Below, piece after piece: positions 44,992 to 54,214 of a DNA stretch of 64,000 nt. Position 1 is the first letter of the stretch, and the number at the start of each line of letters is the position of its first letter. Source of the stretch: Bog-473 sp963730785 (GTDB lineage: Bacteria; Actinomycetota; Acidimicrobiia; Acidimicrobiales; RAAP-2). The translations under genes were made by a program, and so were the position numbers. The notes beneath the pieces are model-generated. The model was not told where the DNA came from and did not search any database. It saw only the letters and a program-made list of their open reading frames with translations. The stretch covers positions 186,001 to 250,000 of the forward strand of contig CAVSTF010000001.1 in assembly GCA_963730785.1 (NCBI GenBank), read 5' to 3'.

Positions 44992-45445
44992 CACCGGGAC
45001 CTTTCGCACCATTGATGCGTTGGCTGACGCTGTGCGGGCACTTCTGCTGGGTGGAAACCACACTTTTCGAAGTAACCGGCCAATGGGCCAGTGGCGACGG
45101 GCCGGCCGAGTGGCGCCTCTTCAGCAGCGTCGTCTCCGCCCAACACGCCGCCCTGGCCTCGCAATGGCGCAGCCGCTTGCCCGTACGGGCCGGCGTCGAT
45201 CAAGCGGCGCTCATCCTTCCGCCGGAGACGGATGGCTTCCGCCGTCGAGCGCCCTGGGCGGGCAGACCGTTGAGGCCGGATTGCCCGTGCTGCTCCAGGA
45301 AATCCTGCCCGAACTCATCCTCCAGTACCGCCAACTCTTGGACCACGCCTCGCCCGTTCGGGAGGCCCCGGTGATGGCGTTGTTGGCCCTAGCGGTCGGG
45401 GTGCACGGCGACCACATAGAGCGGGGCAACGCCCTCCTGCAATAG
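44984..45445 (+). CDS. Hypothetical helical protein, two compensating frameshifts
   Basis: About 153 residues once two shifts (near 45046-45060 and 45228-45250) are corrected. The pieces are TFRTIDALADAVRALLL, then WVETTLFEVTGQWASGDG and RLFSSVVSAQHAALASQWRS, then GLPVLLQEILPELILQYRQL. All parts are amphipathic helices, compatible with a ferritin-like or other four-helix bundle, but no family is assigned. The GTG start at 44984 overlaps the nadE stop. The strong frame-specific protein character on each side argues for a real gene with sequence indels. Confidence 0.55.
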   Translation: MSSTGTFRTIDALADAVRALLLGGNHTFRSNRPMGQWRRAGRVAPLQQRRLRPTRRPGLAMAQPLARTGRRRSSGAHPSAGDGWLPPSSALGGQTVEAGLPVLLQEILPELILQYRQLLDHASPVREAPVMALLALAVGVHGDHIERGNALLQ

Positions 45446-45669
45446 GAGTAGCAAATCACTCGAATTCGGCCTGTTTTGGGGGGTGGTTTTGAACGCCCGT
45501 TTGAAAGGGTCTTCTGCGTTTTCCCAGGTGCATGGGCATCTTGACGCGCCTATTACAATGTTGAAGCAGCCCTTGCACGCCGAATGGCGAGTGGGGTGGC
45601 AAATCGAGGACGAAGGCCCGGCTTGGAATCTACCTGCCGCGGCCATGTTGAGGGAAGGCTTGGCAGATC
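45446..45669. other. Intergenic region upstream of the sigma factor gene
   Basis: 224 nt without a convincing gene. A TACAAT -10-like hexamer (45554-45559) lies about 110 nt before the sigma factor start. No good -35 box at the expected distance is seen. Confidence 0.4.
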
Positions 45670-46608
45670 TTGGCGAAGGAACGAATTGAGCGGGACGATG
45701 AAGATCTGGTCCGCCTCTACCTGACAGACATCGGGCAGTACCCACTGCTCACCAAGGACGACGAGGTCCGCTTGGCGCAGGCCATCGAGGCCGGTCGTGA
45801 AGCCGAGGCCGAAGTGGCCAAAGCGCCCAAGGGCCTGACCACCGCCAAAAAGCGCGAGATGCGCCGGTCGGTCATGGAGGGCGAGCAGGCCCAACAGACC
45901 TTCGTCCAGTCCAACCTTCGACTGGTGGTCTCCATCGCCAAGAAGTACCAGGCTTCGGGCCTGCCGCTGCTGGACCTGATCCAGGAGGGCAACCTCGGCC
46001 TGATGCACGCGGTCGAGAAGTTCGACTGGCGCAAGGGTTTCAAGTTCTCCACCTATGCCACCTGGTGGATTCGCCAGGCCATCACCCGAGGCATTGCCAA
46101 CACGGGTCGCACCATCCGCCTCCCCGTACACGCCGGTGACACGCTGGCCCGGGTCCAAAAGGCACAGGCTCGTCTGGAGCTGAAGCTGGGTCGTCCGGCC
46201 ACCCTGGCCGAGCTGGGCATCGAAGTCGAAATGCCCGAGGACAAGCTGGTCGAAGCCCTGCGTTTCCGCGCCGAGCCGCTCTCGCTGTCCGAGCCGTTGC
46301 GTGAAGACGGCGATGCCGAACTGGGCGACGTGGTCGAAGACCGTTCGGCCGAGTCACCCTTCGAAGTGGCTGCCGTCTCGCTGCTGCCCGATGAGATCGG
46401 TCGGCTGCTGTCCCCACTGGACGAGCGTGAGCGTGAAATTCTCCGCCTGCGTTTCGGCCTGGACCGGGGCGAGCCCCGCACTCTCGAAGAGGTGGGCGAG
46501 CACTTCAACCTCACCCGTGAGCGCATCCGCCAGATTGAGGCGCGGGCCATGTCGAAGCTTCGGCACCCCTCCTCGGACACTGGTGCCCGCGACCTGCTGA
46601 CCGTCTAA
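45670..46608 (+). CDS. RNA polymerase sigma factor, sigma-70 family (SigA/SigB-like)
   Basis: A 312-residue group 1/2 sigma factor. Region 1.2 (DLVRLYLTDIGQYPLLTKDD), region 2 (NLRLVVSIAKKYQASGLPLL, FSTYATWWIRQAI), region 3 and region 4.2 (LEEVGEHFNLTRERIRQIEA) are complete. The N-terminal region 1.1 is missing, as in short actinobacterial principal-like factors. It directs core polymerase to -10/-35 promoters. The TTG start at 45670 is inferred because residues from AKERIERDDEDL are conserved and no ATG/GTG fits. Confidence 0.92.
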   Translation: MAKERIERDDEDLVRLYLTDIGQYPLLTKDDEVRLAQAIEAGREAEAEVAKAPKGLTTAKKREMRRSVMEGEQAQQTFVQSNLRLVVSIAKKYQASGLPLLDLIQEGNLGLMHAVEKFDWRKGFKFSTYATWWIRQAITRGIANTGRTIRLPVHAGDTLARVQKAQARLELKLGRPATLAELGIEVEMPEDKLVEALRFRAEPLSLSEPLREDGDAELGDVVEDRSAESPFEVAAVSLLPDEIGRLLSPLDEREREILRLRFGLDRGEPRTLEEVGEHFNLTRERIRQIEARAMSKLRHPSSDTGARDLLTV

Positions 46609-46653
46609 CTCGGCGGTCAGGCGGGCGGGAATCGCCCGATAGGCTCGTTCGCT

Positions 46654-46728
46654 ATGAAGAAGCTTCTGTTCCTCGTCCTGATCGTCGGCCTTGGCGTGGT
46701 TGCTGCCCGTCGCTTGCGCGACGCCTAA
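46654..46728 (+). CDS. 24-residue membrane peptide
   Basis: A short gene, 45 nt after the sigma factor. The peptide (MKKLLFLVLIVGLGVVAARR plus LRDA) has two Lys, a 15-residue hydrophobic core and a basic end, so it is a single-span membrane peptide. Very similar short peptides occur in other actinobacteria. It ends 12 nt before the convergent HAD gene. The function is unknown. Confidence 0.6.
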   Translation: MKKLLFLVLIVGLGVVAARRLRDA

Positions 46729-46740
46729 CCACCCACCGAT

Positions 46741-47529
46741 TTAGGCGGCGGCACGCCCACCCGGTTGGTGGCGTCCGCGCCGCCACAGGATGATCGCCGC
46801 GCTGGCCACGGCCAGGCTGGTGGTGACCACCGGCGTCGAGCGCCCTACCCGATCGCGTAGTCGAACCGGCTTGGTGAAGCGGCGCATTTCCCAGCCACGT
46901 TCCTTGGCCACCTTGGCCAGCGCCCGGTCGGCGTTGACCGCCACGGGGCGCCCCACGGCCTCAAGCATCGGAAGGTCGGTCGCCGAATCCGAATAGGCGC
47001 TGCTGGCCGACAGGTCGATGCCGGTCCGCTCGGCCAGTTCCCGCATGGCGACCGCCTTCTCGGGCCCGTAGGCGTAGAAGGCCATGCGGCCGGTGTAGCG
47101 ACCTTCTTCGTCCACCTCACCCCGGGAGCAGATGGCGCCGTCCACGCCGAGCATGTCGGTCAGGGGCAACACGATCTCTTCCGGCGAGGCCGACACCAGG
47201 TAGACCCGATGCCCGGCCGCTCGGTGCAACTCCATCAGCTCCAGCGCCTCGGCGTACATGATGGGCTCAATGGTTTCCAGCAGGGTCTGGCGCACTATTT
47301 GGCGCACCTGAGCCCGGTCCCACCCCTTGGTCATGGCCAGCATGGATTCGCGGACCCGAACCAGCCGTTCCTCGTCGGCTCCGAAGTAGAGGTAGATCAA
47401 CTGGGCGACGGCGGCGCGAGCCACCACGCGACGGTTGATGAGACCGCCCTTCATGAACGGCCGGCCGAAGGCGGCGATGGAGGCGCGATCAATCACCGTC
47501 TTGTCGAGGTCGAAGAAGGCGGCCTCCAT
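46741..47529 (-). CDS. HAD-superfamily hydrolase, subfamily IB (SerB-like)
   Basis: A 262-residue phosphatase-like protein. Motif I is AAFFDLDKTVIDRAS (catalytic Asp pair), motif II Ser is in YLVSASPEEIVLPL, motif III/IV is SAYSDSATDLPMLEAVG. The N-terminal insert (AFGRPFMKGGLINRR) is typical of the HAD-IB subfamily. A C-terminal hydrophobic stretch (TTSLAVASAAIILW) ending in Arg/His may anchor it to the membrane. ATG 47529 immediately precedes motif I. Confidence 0.88.
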   Translation of the reverse strand: MEAAFFDLDKTVIDRASIAAFGRPFMKGGLINRRVVARAAVAQLIYLYFGADEERLVRVRESMLAMTKGWDRAQVRQIVRQTLLETIEPIMYAEALELMELHRAAGHRVYLVSASPEEIVLPLTDMLGVDGAICSRGEVDEEGRYTGRMAFYAYGPEKAVAMRELAERTGIDLSASSAYSDSATDLPMLEAVGRPVAVNADRALAKVAKERGWEMRRFTKPVRLRDRVGRSTPVVTTSLAVASAAIILWRRGRHQPGGRAAA

Positions 47530-47643
47530 GCAGACCACACTAAAGCGGAAGTGCCCTCGACCTGGACCATCGTGACAATCCGACGACATTGCCGCGACAG
47601 TTTCGGGCCGGTTGCGCAGCGCCGGCGCGTGTTCAGCCGGGTG

Positions 47644-48306
47644 TCAGTCCTGAATAAAGAGCGTGTGCACGGCCGCCTCGGCATCTGCCGTGACCAGGAC
47701 CAGGACCTCGTCGCCCGACTGGAAGACCGTGTCGCCCCGGGGCACGACCAGACGATCGTCGCGCACCACGGCCACCACCACCCCGTCGCGGGGGAAATCC
47801 AGGTCAGCAATGGCGGTCCCGTTGGCCGGTGAGTCCTCGGCCAGGGTGATCTCGACCAGGTGGGCCGAACCGCCTTGGAACTGCAGCAGTCGCACCAACG
47901 AACCGACCGACACGGCCTCTTCGACCAAGGCGGTCAGGAGCTGGGGGGTGCTCACCGATACGTCGACGCCCCAACTTTCGTTGAAGAGCCACTGATTCTT
48001 CGGGTGATTGACCCGAGCCACCACGCGGGGCACGGCGAACTCTTGCTTGGCCAGCAGCGAAATGACCAGGTTGTCCTCGTCGTCACCGGTGGCGGCCACC
48101 ACCACGTCGACCGTGGCCAGTCCGGCGGCATCAAGTGATGACACCTCGCAGGCGTCGGCCGCGATCCACGTGACGTCAAGCGTGGGACGAAGTCGCTCGA
48201 CCAGATCAGGGTCCTGCTCGAACACCAGCACGTCGTGTCCGTTGGCGTGCAGGTCGGCCGCGATGGCGGTGCCGACGCTGCCCGCTCCGGCGATGGCCAC
48301 TCTCAT
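47644..48306 (-). CDS. TrkA/RCK-domain potassium channel regulator (CeoC-like)
   Basis: A 220-residue protein: RCK_N Rossmann domain with GAGSVGTAIAADL, acidic end of strand 2 (VFEQDPDLVERL), and an RCK_C domain (VEITLAEDSPANGTAIADLD). It would bind NAD(H) or nucleotides and gate potassium uptake. The ATG overlaps the stop of the upstream paralogue (ATGA), and both are divergent from an APC-type permease, matching the ceoB/ceoC arrangement of actinobacteria. Confidence 0.92.
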   Translation of the reverse strand: MRVAIAGAGSVGTAIAADLHANGHDVLVFEQDPDLVERLRPTLDVTWIAADACEVSSLDAAGLATVDVVVAATGDDEDNLVISLLAKQEFAVPRVVARVNHPKNQWLFNESWGVDVSVSTPQLLTALVEEAVSVGSLVRLLQFQGGSAHLVEITLAEDSPANGTAIADLDFPRDGVVVAVVRDDRLVVPRGDTVFQSGDEVLVLVTADAEAAVHTLFIQD

Positions 48307-48959
48307 TGGACGCCGCCCTCTTCCAGTCGCTCTTTGAGGTCGTGGCGGGCCTCGGTGAGGACGGCCACATGGAGGATGTCGCCTTCTTGGCCCACCAGGT
48401 CGCGGGCATCGAGGCGAGCGACCCCGGAGCGGGTAACCGCCACCAGGTTGAGACGTCCGGGCTCCTCGAGCTCGGAGAGTCGCCTTCCTGCCCATGCGTC
48501 GGGCAGCGTGCGGTCCAACAGGGTCAGGTTGCCGGTGGCGTCGGTCCATTCTCCGGCGTCCTCGTCGGGCAGGAGACGCCGACGCACCTGGTCGATGGTC
48601 CACGTCACCGTGGCCACCGTCGGGATCCCGAGGCGCTGATAGATCTCGGCCCGGCGTGGGTCGTAAATGCGGGCCACCACATTGGGGATCAGGTAGGTCT
48701 CCCGGGCGATGCGCACCGTCATGATGTTGGTGTTGTCACCGCTGGTCACGGCAGCCAGGGCGTCGGCGCCGATGGCGCCGGCCTTCTCCAGGTCGTCGCG
48801 GTCGAAACCCGAGCCCACGATCCGGGGTCCGTCCCAGTCCTTCAGGCGCCGGAAGGCCCTGACGTTCTTGTCCATGACGGCGACGGTGTGGCCCTCGGCG
48901 GTGAGCGAGAGAGCCAGGCCAGAGCCGACGCGGCCACACCCAACGACAATCACGTGCAT
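48303..48959 (-). CDS. TrkA/RCK-domain potassium channel regulator (CeoB-like)
   Basis: A 218-residue paralogue of the next gene. The Rossmann motif is VVGCGRVGSGLALSL with AVMDKNVRAFRRL, followed by ARIYDPRRAEIYQRLGIPTV and an RCK_C domain (RLSELEEPGRLNLVAVTR). Acting with its partner, it would regulate the divergent permease. The start at 48959 begins at MHVIVVGCG, and 103 nt separate it from the permease start. Confidence 0.92.
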   Translation of the reverse strand: MHVIVVGCGRVGSGLALSLTAEGHTVAVMDKNVRAFRRLKDWDGPRIVGSGFDRDDLEKAGAIGADALAAVTSGDNTNIMTVRIARETYLIPNVVARIYDPRRAEIYQRLGIPTVATVTWTIDQVRRRLLPDEDAGEWTDATGNLTLLDRTLPDAWAGRRLSELEEPGRLNLVAVTRSGVARLDARDLVGQEGDILHVAVLTEARHDLKERLEEGGVQ

Positions 48960-49062
48960 GCCACAGTGCAACACGCGACGCCTACATGTGCAAAGGGAGC
49001 CGGCCCAGGCAGCCTGAGGCGAAACTGAGCGACCCCCCGATTGCTCCTACTCTTAGGCGACT

Positions 49063-51516
49063 GTGCCCCCCACTCCTGGTTCACGCCCACCGGTCCCGTT
49101 GCCGGGGATCGCCGCCGACATGATCCCCGAGCGCCGTCGGTACCGCATCAAAAACAAGGTGTTGGGCCCGCCCCTGGTGACCGAGCAACTGGGCGACGAG
49201 CGCCTGGGTCGCCCCACCGCCCTCGGCGTGCTCGCCCCCGACTGCATCTCGTCATCGGCCTACGGCACCGAAGAGATGTTGACCCAGATGGTGCCCTACG
49301 TCGGGTTGGCGGCCTTCAGCCTGCTCGTCCCCATCACGGTGGCCATTTTGGGCGTCCTCTTCTTCGTGACGCTGTCCTACCTCGACGTCATCCAGTACTA
49401 CACGAAGGCTGGCGGGGCCTATGTGGTGGCCCGGGACAACTTCGGTCCCAAGGTGGCCCAGATCGCCGCCGTCGCCCTGCTCATCGACTACACGGTGACG
49501 GTCGCCGTCCAGACGGCGGCCGGTACGGCCGCCCTGACCAGTGCCATACCGTCACTGGCCAACACCTTCGACACCGTGGCCATCACGGTGGGCGTGGTCC
49601 TCCTCCTGCTCTACGGCAATCTGCGGGGCATTCGGGAGGCGGGCAAGTTCTTCGCCTTCCCGATGTACTTCTACGTGGCCTCTCTGGCCACGGTGGTCAT
49701 CACCGGGTACATCAAAGAGGCCCTGGGCAGCCTCCACCACATCCCACTGCCGGCGCACGACAAGATCTTCGGAGGGCATCTGGGTTCGCCCGGCCATGGC
49801 CTCTTGATGGGCCTGGCCTTCATAACCCTTTTGCGGGCCTTCGCCAATGGCGGTTCGTCACTGACCGGTCTCGAAGCCATCTCCAACGGGGTGGGCAGCT
49901 TCCGACGACCGGAGTCGCGCAACGCCCGTCAGACCCTGATCGTCATGAGCTCGGTGCTGGCCTTTTTGGTGCTCGGGACCACCTTGATCGCCCGTTGGAC
50001 CCATGCCGTGCCCTATGCCGCTGGCTCGCCCACCGTGGTCTCGCAGGAGGTCCAGGCGGTGTTCGGGCGGGGTGCCATCTACTTCATTGTGCAGTTGGCC
50101 ACGCTCCTCATCCTCTATACGGGCGGTAACACCAGCTTCAACGGATTCCCGTTCCTGGCCAACTTCGTGGCCGGCGATCACTACCTACCCCGCCAGCTCA
50201 CCCGGCGGGGCCATCGCCTGGCCTTCTCCAACGGCATTCTCGTCCTGGCCGCCGTGTCGGTGGCATTGGTGCTGGTCTTCAAGGCCCAGGTCGATGGCCT
50301 GGTCTCGCTCTACGCGATTGGGGTCTTCACCGGCTTCACCATGGCCGGTGCCGGCATGGTCAAGCACCACCTCACCCGCCAGGGCGCGCACTGGCGCCGC
50401 AGCATGATCATCAACGGCTTCTCCTCGTTCATCTCGGGCGTGGTCGTGCTGATTTTCGCCGTGGCCAAGTTCAAGGAGGGGGCCTGGGTCGTCGTCGTGG
50501 TCGGCCCGCTGCTCTACCTCGGTCTGGTCCGCCTCCATCACCAATACGACAAGGAGGCGGTGCTCCTGGAGACCGGCGCCGTCGAAGCCTCCGAGGCGCC
50601 CATCCTGCGCCGCCACGTCGTGGTCGTCCTGGTTGATCGGCTCGATATGGCCACCGCCCGTGCCCTCCAGTACGCCCGCACGCTGACCCCCGACGATCTG
50701 CGCGCCGTGCACTTCGACATCGACTCCAAGGAAGCTCGGGAGTTGGAGGAAGAGTGGGGCAGGCTCGGTCTCTCCCGTCTCCCGCTCGACATCATCGAAT
50801 GTCCGGACCGCCGATTGGGCCGGGCTGCCATTGAATTGGTGGCCGACGCCACCTTGGACGGCGACACCGAGTGCACGGTGCTCTTGCCCCGCCGGGGCTA
50901 CGCCCGGGTGTGGCAGCGCTTCCTGCATGACCGCACGGCCGACAAGATCGCCGGCGTCCTTTCCCAGGTGCCCCACGTCAGCGCCACGATCATCCCCTAC
51001 AACCTGCCCGGTCGATTTGGCGACAAGGTGCGGCGCTACGGCGAGTCGGTTCAAGAGGCTCGCCTGACCACCACGGCCGGCGAGGAAGCAGTCGGCCAGG
51101 CCGCCCCGTTCGCGCCGCCCATCGACAGCGAGGGGCGCACGGGCCTGGATCGACCGGTGAGCAAGAAGGAAAATCCCCGCCGGGCCAACGCGGTGTCCAA
51201 GGCCGATGCCGACCTGGCCCGCCGGGCCGGCGAGACGACGCCGATCTCCAACGTCCAGGCCCGTCAACGGGTCAAGGTGGCGGGTCGGGTCAAGTCGGTG
51301 CGGGTGCAACCCCGGGCCGGCACCTCCAACCTCGAATGTGTCCTGAGCGACGGCACGGGGGGTCTCCTCCTGGTTTTCCAGGGCCGGCCCAAGATCGCCG
51401 GCATTGAGCCTGGGGCCCGCCTGGTGGCCGAAGGCATGGTGGGAGCGTGGAGCCGCCGGCCGGCCATGCTCAACCCCTCCTTTGAGTTGGTGGCCGGCGC
51501 CGGCGACGGCGGGTAG
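49063..51516 (+). CDS. APC-superfamily potassium-type permease fused to a C-terminal OB fold
   Basis: An 817-residue protein. Residues ~50-495 form a 12-helix APC transporter resembling KimA-type potassium importers (CISSSAYGTEEMLTQMVPYV at the first helix, GGNTSFNGFPFLANFVAGDH later). Residues ~520-680 form a cytosolic alpha/beta domain (VVVVLVDRLDMATARALQYA). After a charged linker, residues ~715-810 form an OB fold (PISNVQARQRVKVAGRVKSV, ECVLSDGTGGLLLVFQGRP). In many actinobacteria the OB-fold protein is separate but near the permease and ceoBC. The GTG start is at 49063. It faces two RCK genes. Confidence 0.88.
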   Translation: MPPTPGSRPPVPLPGIAADMIPERRRYRIKNKVLGPPLVTEQLGDERLGRPTALGVLAPDCISSSAYGTEEMLTQMVPYVGLAAFSLLVPITVAILGVLFFVTLSYLDVIQYYTKAGGAYVVARDNFGPKVAQIAAVALLIDYTVTVAVQTAAGTAALTSAIPSLANTFDTVAITVGVVLLLLYGNLRGIREAGKFFAFPMYFYVASLATVVITGYIKEALGSLHHIPLPAHDKIFGGHLGSPGHGLLMGLAFITLLRAFANGGSSLTGLEAISNGVGSFRRPESRNARQTLIVMSSVLAFLVLGTTLIARWTHAVPYAAGSPTVVSQEVQAVFGRGAIYFIVQLATLLILYTGGNTSFNGFPFLANFVAGDHYLPRQLTRRGHRLAFSNGILVLAAVSVALVLVFKAQVDGLVSLYAIGVFTGFTMAGAGMVKHHLTRQGAHWRRSMIINGFSSFISGVVVLIFAVAKFKEGAWVVVVVGPLLYLGLVRLHHQYDKEAVLLETGAVEASEAPILRRHVVVVLVDRLDMATARALQYARTLTPDDLRAVHFDIDSKEARELEEEWGRLGLSRLPLDIIECPDRRLGRAAIELVADATLDGDTECTVLLPRRGYARVWQRFLHDRTADKIAGVLSQVPHVSATIIPYNLPGRFGDKVRRYGESVQEARLTTTAGEEAVGQAAPFAPPIDSEGRTGLDRPVSKKENPRRANAVSKADADLARRAGETTPISNVQARQRVKVAGRVKSVRVQPRAGTSNLECVLSDGTGGLLLVFQGRPKIAGIEPGARLVAEGMVGAWSRRPAMLNPSFELVAGAGDGG

Positions 51517-51520
51517 GACT

Positions 51521-51537
51521 CCCTGCTGCCGGCAGGG
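51521..51537 (+). terminator. Small hairpin after the permease gene
   Basis: CCCTGC-TGCCG-GCAGGG four nt beyond the stop codon, followed by a T/C-rich stretch (TTCTTGCTCCTCCT). A plausible but modest intrinsic terminator. Confidence 0.5.
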
Positions 51538-51725
51538 TTCTTGCTCCTCCTGGCCCCAGTCGCTAACGTCCCCGTCGCCCGGAGCGCCCGATACGGACGC
51601 GCCTCGGTCTGGGAACGATGCATTGAGGTTCGGCGCGGGCGGTGAACGCGGTGGACTGCTTGAGCGGCACATCGTCGATGCAAACCTGAGAACTCGTACC
51701 GAAGAACAAGAAAGGCACACCAGGC

Positions 51726-54074
<2,349 letters not shown>

Positions 54075-54094
54075 CCTGGTCAAGGCCCGAAAAT

Positions 54095-54118
54095 ACAGGG
54101 GTAGATCACTACCCCTGT
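54095..54118 (+). terminator. Hairpin after hppA
   Basis: A perfect 10-bp stem (ACAGGGGTAG/CTACCCCTGT) with loop ATCA, 20 nt after the hppA stop. No T-run follows, so it may be a GC-type terminator or an mRNA 3'-end stabiliser. Confidence 0.6.
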
Positions 54119-54214
54119 GCCGACCCGCCCTTGACAGGCGGGGATCGGGCCTTCAACCTTGCGGGACCATGGGGACCAATTCACCGCACCACGTGAGCGC
54201 TCTTGAGGCTCGCC

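Noticed and set aside
43165..45063. A 632-residue minus-strand open frame
   Set aside because: It lies exactly opposite nadE, has His/Gly/Arg/Gln-rich composition without motifs, and is explained by high-GC third positions of nadE.
45541..45559. TTGACG/TACAAT as a promoter of the sigma factor gene
   Set aside because: The two hexamers are separated by only 7 nt, too short for a sigma-70 spacer; only the -10-like hexamer is noted.
50185..51720. A 511-residue minus-strand open frame opposite the APC permease
   Set aside because: It is a shadow of codon bias and shows no recognisable domain or start context.
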